Program-made: the position numbers and the translations under genes
The notes under the pieces: generated by a model
Told to the model about the DNA's origin: nothing
Databases searched by the model: none
The model's input: the letters and a program-made list of their open reading frames with translations, nothing else
In this document: positions 23,877 to 34,870 of the stretch, in pieces
Numbering within the stretch: the first letter of the stretch is position 1
How the letters are laid out: each line of letters opens with the position of its first letter
Origin: Loripinus fragilis
Taxonomy: Eukaryota > Mollusca > Bivalvia > Lucinida > Lucinidae
Direction of reading: 5' to 3'
DNA: 64,000 nt
Assembly: GCA_964019695.1 (NCBI GenBank)
Contig: OZ026517.1
Span: forward strand, 78,905,252 to 78,969,251

Positions 23877-24009
23877 TTTGTTCGTTTGTTCGTTGTTGTT
23901 GATTTTCCCTTGATTTTGTTTATAAATGGATAAACTTAATTTGAATCTGGCATACGTGTTACAGTATGCATCAATACACATGGATGCTAAGGACCGACTG
24001 TTATCCATT
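23751..24009. repeat. Inverted repeat formed by the tRNA-like middle
   Basis: The left arm at 23751-23779 (AATGGATAACAGTCGGTCGT...) is mirrored at 23982-24009 with one mismatch and one indel. The spacer holds the B-box, an ATT microsatellite at about 23835-23875 and AT-rich sequence. The structure could be an inverted tRNA pair or a small palindromic element. Confidence 0.65.
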
Positions 24010-24110
24010 AGACTTTTTATGTGTATTGTAAATGAATATTGTGGTCCTCTTTAAAATTTAAAGTGGTTTTACTTAATTTTCTGAATGACATAATTCTACT
24101 TCAAAATAAA

Positions 24111-24156
24111 CTCAAAATTTGTGATCCGTCTTATAAGACGGATCTCGAATTTTGAG
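24111..24156. repeat. 46-bp palindrome
   Basis: CTCAAAATTTGTGATCCGTC is mirrored by GACGGATCTCGAATTTTGAG around TTATAA, with two mismatched positions and no loop. It is probably a small palindromic element remnant. Confidence 0.7.
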
Positions 24157-24529
24157 ATATTTTGGGAAAGGAGAATCTCACCTTACAGCCGCATATATAC
24201 GGTATCGCGATGCAGATATAATTAATGTGTTTGAACCTGCCGACATGATTAACAAAATTTTAGTTTATAAATTATTCTGTCTATTTATGATTTCTTATCT
24301 TTATTTTAGACGTCATACAGTCGATAATAGAGAATCTATTTTAAAGTGCAAGATATGAATTAATATTTATTTATATTATAAATTATTTGACGAATTATTG
24401 CCTCTCCAAAACTTATAAAACATGCATGATTTTCATGAGTGCTCGCTATTGTTTGGCTCCTCCATTTGAATGAAGATTGAAAATAAACATGATATACTAA
24501 GTGCTTTTTGCATATTATTGAACTGTTTG

Positions 24530-25072
24530 GTTGCTGTAAAGGCGGCACCACATGAGCGCGTCAATAGGACTGGTCTACTTTAGGCATAGGTTTAAGCTGA
24601 AAATGAAGTGTGATTTTATTCAAAGGTAACTGTAGGCCTATCATTGTACCTTAAAACCTTAGTTTTAAACTTTAAACGCCAGCAAAATAACTACATTCGA
24701 AAGCGTCTGTTGTTTAACATAAGTATAGACGCAAACAGCGTGGACCCAGATCAGGCTGCTCCTATAGGAGCAGACTGATCTGGATCTACACTGTTTGTAA
24801 AAGAGGCTTCAGAATGTTTCAGCAGACAACAAAACATACCATTTTTTGTGATATGCGCTTTAAGGGTTAATACATGTGAGGTCAGTAAATATACGGTCAG
24901 GACTTTCATGAAATGCACGCATGTTTGCGCGGCCCAAAAAACTTATTAACTCATTACTAAATTATAAATAAAACCTGATTTCCCTTCCTTAGCAGATGAA
25001 ATAGCCGTACCACGCCCAGCTATATGATTATTAAAGTTGTCGCCTTTACAGTAAGCGAAAAGTCTATTAAAG
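24530..25072 (+). mobile_element. Family H element, copy H2
   Basis: The ends GTTGCTGTAAAGGCGGCACC and GTCGCCTTTACAGTAAGCG match H1. The family C palindrome inside is clean here (CTCCTATAGGAG centre), with GCAAACAGCGTGGACCCAG and its mirror. Sequences flanking the palindrome (GCCAGCAAAATAACT, CGCTTTAAGGGTTAATA) are shared with H1. The interval 25073-25844 holds no recognised gene. Confidence 0.7.
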
Positions 25073-25844
25073 CTGCATAGTCTGTATCTTTTGATCTCTT
25101 AATTATAGAAATAATGTTTCTATTTTTCAAGAAGACAGTAAAAAAACTAAAATTCAGGTATACATTTACCAATTTCGTATATCTTAACAAATTATCAGTA
25201 TCAAAACAACAGCATTTATGTTAAAATTAACTGTCTATAATTATTGGAGGGACGCAAATAATTACCAACTAGAGAAACACACACCTGTTTATAAGATAAT
25301 TCACTTTTCCCTGCAGTTTTCAGCTATAGTGAACAGATTTATTGTAAAAACATAACTTAATTCTTCTTTTACAAATGATTTAAAAAGATAATAAAAAAAT
25401 CGAAAAATGTTCACAGTTGCAGACTTAGTCTCTTTAATACACTGCACTCTGTCGCAACGCATTGTTAGGAAACACGTGGGTTATCACATGTATCATGCTT
25501 GTTAAAGTATGATAGGGTCAGTTGCATCATCAGAGGTTACAATGTACTTAGTTTTGCAAGAATGGCTTGCAGAATTTTGCCAATGTAAATATTTTAGTGA
25601 AAATATTTCTTTTGTGGCTTTGCTTCATATCAATAGGAAATTCGTGGTTTGCATATCAGCTAACGTTAGAGTATAATCTCCGCGTCGTGTACATGCTGAC
25701 TCTTACATCATCTTATCAGCCATGACAACAATCAGGTTTGAAATAAATATCATGATCTGACAGTAATATGCATGAACCGTGTTGAACGTGCTTCAGTCAT
25801 GTCGAAACGGTTTTCCTGATCATATTCTACAAAATGTATCAGTT

Positions 25845-26150
25845 TTTGAACCAGTACTAAAGCAACGAGCATAAAGTGTCTTGCTAACGAACGGAGCCCG
25901 TATTTGAACGCATGACCTCTCGTCACGGATCAAGCCTGAAGGAAATATTCCAACTGAGCTATAGACTGGCTCCAGTCCCTAAAACATTTTTTTCATCAAT
26001 GTGTCATATTATATACTTGTAGCCAGTCTTACTCTGATGGCTCTAGAGCCATCAGAGTAAGACTGGCTACAAGTAAATGATATGGCACGTTGATGAAAAA
26101 TTGTTTTAAGGACTGGGGCCAGTCTAACTGAGCTACAGTGCAATAATATT
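25845..26150 (-). mobile_element. SINE copy S5 broken by family B element
   Basis: On the minus strand the head GCACTGTAGCTCAGT is separated from TGGAATATTTCC, the B-box-like GCGTTCAAATAC and the body ending GTACTGGTTC by the family B element at 25962-26126. Removing the element and one duplication restores a continuous tRNA-like head. The insertion falls in the A-box, so polymerase III transcription of this copy should be lost. The tail is missing. Confidence 0.7.
25962..26126. mobile_element. Family B foldback element, copy B3 (perfect 9-bp duplication)
   Basis: TAGACTGGCTCCAGTCC arms surround the CTCTGATGGCTCTAGAGCCATCAGAG centre. ACTGAGCTA occurs exactly on both sides (25953-25961 and 26127-26135). 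The target is SINE S5. Confidence 0.92.
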
Positions 26151-26393
26151 GAGGCAAAGTATGAAAGCTATTTGAAAAAGAAACGTTTTCTAGTAGGTAC
26201 CTTGATAGAACAGATGGTTCCTACATCTGACGGAGATCGCTAATATGAATAAACTCATCAAGTGAAGTACGATGGTGTTATACAGATGTTTCCACTTGTT
26301 TTAATTACGCTATTATCAGTTATAAAGGTTTTTTTGATATACTTTAATAACTGCTTTGAGTCAGCTTAATGAGGATTTGATACGCATCGCATA

Positions 26394-26461
26394 TGCGAGC
26401 AGGGAACGCTCAGACGAGTCTGCGCATGGGCGCAGACTCGTCAGAGCTTTCTCTGCTCGCA
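26394..26461. repeat. Hairpin with AGACGAGTCTGCGC arms
   Basis: Arms of 32 bases (TGCGAGCAGGGAACGCTC... and its mirror) surround a four-base loop, with three mismatches. The arm content is related to the internal hairpin of family A (CTCTGATCAG..TGCGCATGCGC). Confidence 0.7.
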
Positions 26462-26755
26462 TGCACATAGTAGGGAAGTAGGTGATGGTACAGACTATAT
26501 AGCTTGCCCAATTGCATGCTAGCAATAGGCTTATATGTTTAAAGTACTGGTTTGTACACGTGATAGGTATTATTTCCTCATAGTACGGTTCATTTAATGA
26601 CGTAAAATATACGCATTGATTACGAAACGATTAGAGGTAGATGGAATAATTAATATGCATTAACAAGTCCTTCTGTGTAATACACCATTAAAATCTACTT
26701 AACTATTATATGATTTACTCTTAGAATTAGGTCACCGTAACTTTAATACATAATA

Positions 26756-26837
26756 TAATGATGATGATGATTCAAACTAGGTAGGTAGGTAGGTAGGGTG
26801 GGTGGGTTTTGGGCTGGTGGGGGTGGATGGATGGATA
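26756..26837. repeat. Compound ATG / GGTA / GGAT simple repeat
   Basis: Short runs of (GAT)n, (GGTA)n, G-rich TGGG and (GGAT)n follow one another. The stretch from 26838 to 27595 has no recognised gene, but a loosely repeated phrase, CAGTGGCCTG...AAGTCAGTCAATACAATACATG, occurs at about 27085-27150 and again at 27190-27275. Confidence 0.75.
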
Positions 26838-27595
26838 CCACAAAAAATATAGTATAAATCTTCCGAAGTCTTAAGCATACTTCACTATTTTGTTAACAAG
26901 TCCATTATTATAGCGTTCTTTTAAGCGGCTTGATCTCGGCTTATACTTTATACTCAAGTCTAAATGTGCACATAGTTAAAGTAAAATGTTATATTTCAAC
27001 AGGTGAGTTCGGAGAACATACGAATATGACCAGTTTCGAAAATTAAGCTCAAAAAGCACAATGGTAATACCCTAGTTATCCCAACCAGTGGCCTGGCGTT
27101 TGTTATTTATTCAAAACGTAAAGAAGCTAAGTCAGTCAATACAATACATGTTATAATTTCAGACAAACACGATTCCTTCCCACCCCCAACCAGTGGCCTG
27201 ACAGTTGTTATGATAAATCAATCTTTTTTTAAACGAAGAGGGGCTACTAAGTCAGTCAATGCAATACATGTTATAATTTTAGACACACAAAGTTTCTTCA
27301 GTCAGTTGTCAAGAAGATGAGCTTTACACAAGGCCAAATTGGATAGATAAGTCTTTTGCATTTTGGTGATGCAGCACTTGCATTTTTATCTCTTCTTTGA
27401 TAGTTTACCTAACGAGGTTCAACATATGTAATAGACATTCTATACTCAGTACATCGTATTAATTAATTTTCCGCAGCCATAACACTATTGGTCTCTGTGT
27501 ATATGACTCTGCCAGAGATAGACAGAAGTAGATCAGCTTCTGTGAATGGTGTGTGAAAATAAATATTGGCATCGTTTGAACATCTGCAAAGATTC

Positions 27596-27807
27596 TACAG
27601 TAAAACCTGTCTTAAACGGCCACTCTTATATAGACCACGAAAATATGATTTCAAGACCAATTATCGCTTAATGCAGATCAAAAGTTCTACAGAATGCTCC
27701 CCTTGGAGCATTCTGCAATACTTTTGACCTGCATTAAACAACCATTTGTCATTAAGATCTTTGTTTAGTCTATTTTTGGATGACCGCTTAAAACAGGTTC
27801 TACTGTA
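27596..27807. mobile_element. Family D palindromic element, copy D-b
   Basis: Inverted ends TACAGTAAAACCTGTCTTAA and the complement of TACAGTAGAACCTGTTTTAA enclose a central palindrome, GAATGCTCCCCTTGGAGCATTC. The CAGT start next to TA, and the AACCTG end, resemble pogo/Tigger-type mariner MITEs. It has no coding capacity. Confidence 0.8.
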
Positions 27808-27960
27808 CATATCGTAGTAAAACATAAATTACTTCACGTTTAGCGCTAGTGTATGACACAGGAGCCGATTTATATGACTAGGGCATGTCACAAAAACTCG
27901 ATCAGGAAATGCCGACAAAGCAAGTGAGTATGATCAGGAAAGAGCACAATAACGCACCAC

Positions 27961-28671
27961 AGGAAGAGCCACAGAACACTGGGTGCCACAAGACATCAGG
28001 AAGAGCCACAGAACACTGGGTGTCACAAGACATCAGGAACAGCCACAGAACACTGAGTGTCACAAAACATCAGGAAAGGTCACAGAACACTGAATGTCAC
28101 AAGACATCAGGAAAGATCACAGAACACTGAGTGTCACAAGACATCGGGAAAGGTCACAGAACACTGAGTGTCACAAGACATCAGGAACAGCAACAGAACA
28201 CTGAGTGTCATAAGACATCAGAAAGATCCACAGAACACTGAGTGGCACAAGACATCAGGAAAGGCCATAGAACACGTAGTGTCACAAGACATCGGGAAAG
28301 GTCACAGAACACTGAGTGTCACAAAATGCAGGAAAGGTCACAGAACACTGAGTGTCACAAGACATCAGAAAAATCTACAGAACACTGAGTGTCACAAGAC
28401 ATCAGGAACAGCCACAGAACACTGAGTGTCACAAGACATCAGGAACAGCCATAGAACACCGAGTGTCACAAGACATCAGGAAAGGCCACAGAAGACTGAG
28501 TGTCACAAGACATCAGGAAAGGTCACACAGCACTGAGTGTCACAAGACATCAGGAAAGGTCACACAACACTGAGTGTCACAAGACATCAGGAAAGGTCAC
28601 ACAACACTGAGTGTCACAAAACATCAGGAAAGGTCACAGAACACTGAGTGTTACAAGACATCAGGAATATA
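27961..28671. repeat. 37-bp minisatellite, about 19 units
   Basis: The unit is close to AGGAAAGGTCACAGAACACT followed by GAGTGTCACAAGACATC. It repeats with scattered substitutions and a few indels. The first unit continues directly from a repeat I copy (GATCAGGAAAGAGCACAATA, then AGGAAGAGCCACAGAAC), so the array probably arose by amplification of that element's end. Because 37 is not a multiple of three, the frames inside cycle through all phases and are not genes. Confidence 0.92.
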
Positions 28672-29116
28672 AAAGGATATAAAACGTCTACCATGTTCAT
28701 CTCAACCACAGGCGCCTAAAGTGTCATGTCATTGTCAACGCTATTTAACAGTGTCCCTCCGTTACATGCTTACTGGGATATTACGCGAGTGTCATGGTGT
28801 CAGATCTTTCGTGAATATGAAAAATAAATACAGGTGCAACATTTGTGAATTTCTGAAAGATTATATCTTGTAGATAAACACAAAAAGATGTAATTTCAGA
28901 GATAAACGGTAACTCGAGTTAAAAGTCTCAGAACGTTAACCAGATAAAACACGTTTCTGTAAAACATGCGCCAAAAGTGCTGATTTAAATTCACTTTGAT
29001 TACACCATTCTTTCACCAAGGGTACGAGAAGTTCATCAAAATCAGTTGTAATCTCTAACGATATCATTATTTACATATGCGTATGAGATGTTGGCTGCTG
29101 TCACCACCTTTGAAAT

Positions 29117-29353
29117 GAGCCAGTGCATGAGATTTCCAACAATTTGACATTTTGACAAGTGTAGACTCAGATGAGTCTGTGCAGCCTCCTTTTAAGCTTA
29201 GAAACTCCAAATGGTGTTCAGTCAGCAGCTGAACAATCATAGAATACTCAAACGCCTAGCAAAGGCTCTTATCAGACTGCGCGTATGCGCAGGCTGATCT
29301 GAGGCTTTGCTAGTCGCACATACCACCTTGTTGGAAATCTCATGCACTGGCTC
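29117..29353 (+). mobile_element. Family A MITE, copy A3
   Basis: GAGCCAGTGCATGAGATTTC begins it and its complement ends it. AAAT lies outside both ends (29113-29116 and 29354-29357). The internal hairpin with GCGCGTATGCGC matches A1. A minus-strand 64-codon frame over its right part is a repeat frame, not a gene. Confidence 0.88.
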
Positions 29354-30150
29354 AAATGATATCCTAGTTTGTAATCTCGTCGGAAGCAATAGTTTTACGA
29401 GTATACTGTAAAAGTGCAAAACAGCTGCCAAAATGCACTATACTTACATTGTATCAAAATAGAGAATCGTACATTAGTGCTCATGTATATGTATTATTGA
29501 ATTCATTAAAATGGTAGGGGAAAAGGAAATAAAATGTGAGGCTCGCTGAACCTTTGATCGCCTTTTCGAACTAATGAGCACTTTATAATGTTACACATCT
29601 TAGATTCTATTTATCAGATGCTGCTAAACTTACTTTCAAATCGCGTTCTTAGTGTACAGATGTGAGGATTTAGCCATATATACTCGACGTTGATATGTTA
29701 ACTACACACTGGTGGTTCATCGGTTTTTGTCTTCTTCCTTACTTTATTACATGTACATGCTGTTATATCACTTTTAAGATGAATATATAATTGATATTCT
29801 TGCATAGATATCTATTCGTATAGCTGTTGACATCCATTGTCAATGAACGAAAATCCATGTTCAAATCAGGAGATTCACGTGCTGTTTGAACATTGGTCTG
29901 AACTTGAAAATACTTTAAATGAGCCCTGCATTATTTGCATGACGTTATATACGGAACGCATTGCGGACCAGACTGATCATTTCGCCGATGTTTTTATTCG
30001 CGAAAACGTTGCGTACGGTTATGACGTAATGACGTTCGAAAGTACACAGCTGACGCCATTTTGATTAGAGAAATCCAGTGTAAGAAAATGGACAATCAAA
30101 TGTTTTAGCAGCGTTTTCAGTGCGAATTGAGCTGGAATAAGGTAAAATAT
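29354..30150. other. Interval without a recognised gene
   Basis: A 75-codon plus-strand frame at 29837-30064 is hydrophilic and has CIIC but no known domain. I give it little weight. No repeats were noticed. Confidence 0.35.
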
Positions 30151-30313
30151 GCAAGAATAACGATCCCACATGTTTGTTTCATTGCATTAACACTTGACGG
30201 GTCCCTCGGATGATGTTGAACACTCGGCCTATCGGCCTCGTGTTCAAACAGCATTCTCGGGACCCGGCAAATGTTAATGCATGAAAAACCATGTGTGATC
30301 CCTATATTCTTGC
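30151..30313. mobile_element. Palindromic element with GCAAGAATA ends
   Basis: GCAAGAATAACGATCCCACA on the left and the complement of GCAAGAATATAGGGATCACA on the right form the outer arms. The inner arms continue through GCATTAACA and CGGGTCCC to a CGGCCTATCGGCCTCGTG centre. A central pattern of CTCGG...CCGAG type also occurs in the palindrome at 19412-19581. It has no frame. Confidence 0.65.
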
Positions 30314-31384
30314 TTAGAAGTAAATGTGACGGATGCTTTTTTAAATCAGTTTTGCAACTTGATTATGTCATTTGAATCTAAAGAAATGTGTTTAGAAACC
30401 CTTAACTGTAAACTCTGCCGCTGAATAATTTGTACGACATACGAGGGTAAATTAATAGAAGAGTAAATCAGAATGGCTGAAATGAACAGCAATAAGTTAT
30501 GTCTGGTCTACCAAACTGTAAAAATAGTTGGAAAAAGTCTTATTCGCCAATTTTGATCTTTGAATTGGTATTTTGCAGGAATGTCAGCATCACTTCGTTT
30601 ACTTTCTTCCCGTGTTGTTGCCAAACAGCAAGCAATATGACCAGGAAATGCCACACTAGGATCCCAGACCACAACATTTAAATGGAAAAAAGGAAGAGAT
30701 ACATGACAAGAGCATAACTTTTAAGTTACCTGTAAACTAGTACCTGGCAAAATAAAATAAATGACACAAAGACCCACAGCCTGGATACTGTCAAGGTAAT
30801 TTTAAATGATAAGTAAATGTTATATTACAATGATGAGTTTTAGCTTGCAATAATTATAAAGTCAAGTAAAGATGTTTATCTTATGTTCACTCTTACCGCA
30901 AATATATTATCAACTAAAGTAAAAGAAACAATAGATTCATTGAATATATTGTACCAATTAAACTGAAGATGGAAAATTCCGAAATGATCGAACTGATTTA
31001 TCGAATTCAGTTTATCAACTTCCAGATAAACCCTGTTTATTTCATGCTGCCATCAATGCATGGCTACTCCATATCCTGCCAGATCACTATCACCAAAGTC
31101 CTAATACAGCATATGGATATTTATTTGGAAACATTTTCTGTTTATATTCACCAAGGCCGTAAATTAAAGATATATAATGAATTTTGATAACAGTTCTATT
31201 TTGGTTGTTCATTTTTCTTTGTTTGAATAAACAATATGTCAAAAAGTGTTTTATGATTTACATTCTGCATTCAGAGAATTTATATACATTTCAAAATGCA
31301 AAATACTACATTATAATAAATTAAAACATTCTCATAATATTCACTTGTCTTTGTAAAGTATTCTTGTCATGTTTGTTATTTCAC
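30314..31384. other. AT-rich interval without a recognised gene
   Basis: A short repeat I piece (TATGACCAGGAAATGCCACA) lies near 30638-30680. Two 60-72-codon frames (30499-30681 and 30969-31187) show no recognisable features. Confidence 0.4.
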
Positions 31385-31455
31385 ATATGCTGTGCTTGTG
31401 TTAGGAGGGCCTCGGGGAAGATTGGTTATACCAACTGAGTCGCCCTCATAAAATA
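31385..31455. repeat. Retroposon-tail-like segment
   Basis: GGCCTCGGGGAAGATTGG, a short inverted pair TTGGTTATACCAA, and CCCTCATAAAATAAA resemble the stem-and-tail 3' ends of some molluscan non-LTR retroposons. Only this short piece is present. The identification is tentative. From 31456 to 32217 I see no recognised feature. Confidence 0.3.
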
Positions 31456-32336
31456 AAAGTCATTCCTTACCTACTTTAGTTGAACATGATTTCAACAATA
31501 AAATCTAGTTACAAAAGTGAAAGTAGAAAATTTTCATTCAAAGTTGAAAAGTCGTATAACAAAAAATTTCGGTAGACATAAGGACTAATCTACCTTTAAA
31601 AGTGATGTTCACCTCTGCCTTATGGCCTTGGTGAATATCTTTTTTCTGGTAGATAGAAATCGGTGAATAGGTAGATAAATCCTCATGTCTACCTCATTGA
31701 AATCAATAACTGTATAAATGATTAATGCCACTGGAGACGGGACCTCTATAGGAGCCACTACATAGGTTATCATTGCGCTACCTATTTGCTTACGTACCAA
31801 GTTTACGCGTTAATATAGAAACTTTGCTATTGTATTATAGTAAATTTCAAGGCGTTCGTACTTATAACAATCTCTGTGGGACCATCGTTAGTTCTTTAAT
31901 GTAGTTTTGAAGGGTAAGAAGTCGCTTCCTACGAGATTTGTGCAGTGTGAAATGGTTACGTTAACGTTCTCTCAGGTGTTAATGTAACATCTTGCTACTT
32001 ACTTAATTGAAGCGATTATATTTCTCAAATGGAATACCCATCTGTTACAACATGAGATTGCACTCAGTTGAAACTTGTTCAATAGAATACTGTTATTCCT
32101 GGCCAATTCACGCCTTAAACCTTTTGGGACCAATGGAATTTCCCATACAGTTTGATACAGTTAAGTCAGGATGGTCCATTTTTTGTATAATGTGACCTTT
32201 TAATAAAAACAATTATTGAGTATGACCTGGAGATGACACAAACATAAATCGCAGACCAACCCACAGCAAGTGAAGTAGTCTAATGCCAACATATATACGT
32301 ATTGTATTATTTTCTCTAATGATCGTATTTGTCTAA

Positions 32337-32403
32337 GCAAACAGTGTAGACCCTGATTATGGGCCGCGTTATGTGGCATTACATCTGGATCTGCACTGTT
32401 TGC
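32337..32403. repeat. 67-nt hairpin, family C-prime copy 2
   Basis: GCAAACAGTGTAGACCCTG and its mirror CACTGTTTGC enclose a GCCGCGTTATGTGGC centre. It has the same length and layout as 7459-7525. A repeat I piece lies just upstream (32218-32275), and a short CTCCTTTAAAACAGGAG hairpin lies at about 32480-32515. Confidence 0.65.
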
Positions 32404-32765
32404 CAAATTACTTATTTTGTAGTCATCAGTTTACGAGGTTAAAGGAATAGGAATATTTGATAATAAACTGAGTTCATGATCTTGACTCCTTTAAAACAGG
32501 AGTCAGCAAGATCAATCATACACACTTTTAAATGCATACTGTTTTAACCTGCTTTTAACTCCATCTTATTAACACCTAACACTATCATCTTTATTTTCAT
32601 CTCACTATCATTCTTTTATCTTAACCTCTTGTTTTTAATTTTTCTTACTAACACACCATGCGCAAGTGAACATCCCATAATACTCAGAAGAGGGTTCGGG
32701 ATCATAAAGAGATAGATAGATAGACGCCAGGGAAATAAGCTTCTCTGAGGACAGCTCCATTTTAT

Positions 32766-33225
32766 AGATGCATAGGTTCCTTGTTGTAGAGGGTACCGGG
32801 GAATATTTGTATGACCTTGGCACAAGGTCAAGGTCAAATAATGTTATTTCTTATAAATGCATCGCCTCCTAAATCGTTGTATGTTGCAATTTTAAATTTT
32901 GAAGGTGCACAGGTCAGATGATGTGTCGGTTACTGGATAGTATTTTCAAATACAAATGTAATGTATTTTCTTGTAAATGCATCTCCTACTTAACCGTTGG
33001 CATAGCAACTTCAAACTTTAAAGGTGCATAGGGCACATGATAAATAGGGTATTGGACAACATTCTATGTTGGTCAAGGTCAAATAATGTAAATGTATTTT
33101 CTTGTCAATGCACCTCCTAAACTATTAGACGTCGAAACTTCAAACTTTGCGGTGCAAAGGTAACGTGTTGTAGAAGGTACTGGTCAAATTTTGTATGAAC
33201 TTGGCCAAAAGGTCAAGATCAACAT
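32766..33225. repeat. Degenerate tandem repeat of about 120-135 bp
   Basis: About four units each contain a GGTGCA..GG start, a GGTCAAGGTCAAATAATGT segment, TTTTCTTGTAAATGCATCTCCTA and a CAACTTCAAACTTT end. Starts fall near 32766, 32902, 33021 and 33150. Units carry one or two AGGTCA-type half-sites. Divergence between units is high, so the array is old. Confidence 0.65.
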
Positions 33226-33564
33226 ATAAAGCGGGTTTTCGCGATGGTGTACCATCGACTGCAGTCTTGTTCATTTTAGAAATTTGTTAAAACATCTTGA
33301 CGGCCCAGAAAATGAGCGAAAGGCAGGGTAAATCCATAAATGTTGTTCATAAAAATAAGTTTTAACGGTGTGTTAATGTAGTGTGAGTGAGATGTTTATT
33401 GCTTAATATCACTGGCTTTAGAAAACAATCAGTAGAGCTTATTCTAGGGAAAATGAAACAGTTGAAATGCCGTGTTATTGCCAAACAACCCATTTAGGAG
33501 TCACCAGTATACGAGAACTGAGTACACACAGTTATGAGGACAGCTCTAGTCACAACAAAAGTTG

Positions 33565-33775
33565 TCTGTTTTTGCCGTCTGCTGAAAAATTTAGAAGCCT
33601 CTTGGGCAATCAGTGTAGATGCAGACCAGACTGTTCCTATAGGAGCAGTCTGATCTGGGTCACTGTTTGCCTCTATACTTACATTAGTCGATTATGTTAG
33701 CAACTATATGCAGCTAACGACTGAAGCAGACGTTATGTTTAAATGCATTTTTTTTCTGGCACTTACAGGGTTAAT
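33565..33775. mobile_element. Family C palindromic element, copy C3
   Basis: The centre CTGTTCCTATAGGAGCAG is flanked by mirrored AGACCAGACTG..., CACTGTTTGCC and CGTCTGCTGAAA...TTTAGAAGCCTC sequences. The right end runs to GGCACTTACAGGGTTAA. The left end is less clear. The inner part matches the palindrome carried inside family H. Confidence 0.65.
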
Positions 33776-33984
33776 GTAAAATTTGGAACAAGACTGAACC
33801 ATAGCACAAAATGGGTTTTGAAAGTGTATTTTTTCATACCAATGTAAACTAAGTTATTTACTTTTACAAGTTAACAGAGCATTAAGTTTGATATCATTCT
33901 CCATTTTCAGCTACAGAGACTAGCTAGAAAATTGAAATTTCGCTTGCAGCAAGCTTTGATATGGTACTTTTTAAAAAGCCAATA

Positions 33985-34075
33985 ACAAAGGCGCTGATCA
34001 GACTGTGCGGATGCGCAGGCTGGTCTGCGCATTTGTTGTTCGCGAACCCCCGAAGACAGGTTTTCTCGCGTCGAG
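33985..34075. repeat. Family-A-like hairpin with attached repeat
   Basis: CAAAGGCGCTGATCAGACTGTGCGG / GCGCAGGCTGGTCTGCGCATTTG is a diverged form of the family A inner hairpin. It is followed by CGCGAACCCCCGAAGACAGG. Minus-strand frames here (33924-34219) translate repeat sequence, not a host gene. Confidence 0.55.
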
Positions 34076-34179
34076 GCCCAACTTTGAACATGTAACTCGC
34101 CAAGACTTTCTCAAAATTACTTCTGTAATATTGGCGTATTTGAGACTCATCGCGAGACAACAAATCTTGAGTGTTAGCA

Positions 34180-34870
34180 ACCATGTAACACTCAAATCTA
34201 TCTTGTGGCCGTGTAACACTTAAATCTATATGGTGGTCATGTAACTTTTGAATCTATATTGTGGTCATGTAACACTCAAACCTATCTTGTGGCAATGTAA
34301 CACTCAAATCTATATGGTGGTCATGTAACTTTTGAATCTGTATTGTGGTCATGTAACACTCAAACCTATCTTGTGGCAATGTAACACTCAAATCTATTTG
34401 GTGGTCATGCAACTCTTGATTCTTTATTGTGGTCATGTAACACTCAAACCTATCCTATGGCCATGTAACACTCAAATCTATCTTGTGGCCATGTAACACT
34501 CAAATCTATCTTGTGGCCATGTAACACTCAACCTTATCTTGTGGCCATGTAACATTCAAATCCATCTTGTGGCCATGTAATACCAAAATATATCTTGCGT
34601 CCGTGTATCACTCGATCTTTCTTGTGGCCATGTAGCACTCAAATCTATCTTGTGGCCATGTAACACCCAAATCTATCTTGTGGTCATGTATTACTTAATC
34701 TTTCTTGAGGTCAAGTAAAACCAAAATCTAGTTTCTGGTCATGTAACACCCAATTCTATATCTTGTGGCCAAGTAACACCCAAATCAATATTGTGTGGCC
34801 ATGTAACACTAAAATATACGCCTTCTGGTCATTTAACATCCTAATCTACATTTTGTTGCCATTAAAGCTC
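34180..34870. repeat. 28-bp minisatellite, about 24 units, with an 84-bp higher-order region
   Basis: The unit is close to GGCCATGTAACACTCAAATC followed by TATCTTGT. Between about 34241 and 34440 the units recur in threes: a variant starting GTAACTTTTG or GCAACTCTTG appears at 34241, 34325 and 34409, exactly 84 bp apart. The right half of the array is more diverged. Confidence 0.9.

Noticed and set aside
27885..28573. Three 73-85-codon frames rich in His, Thr and Lys
   Set aside because: They are phases of the 37-bp minisatellite; frame changes every unit.
27961..28671. CRISPR-like array
   Set aside because: Units are head-to-tail with no unique spacers, in an animal genome. It is a minisatellite.
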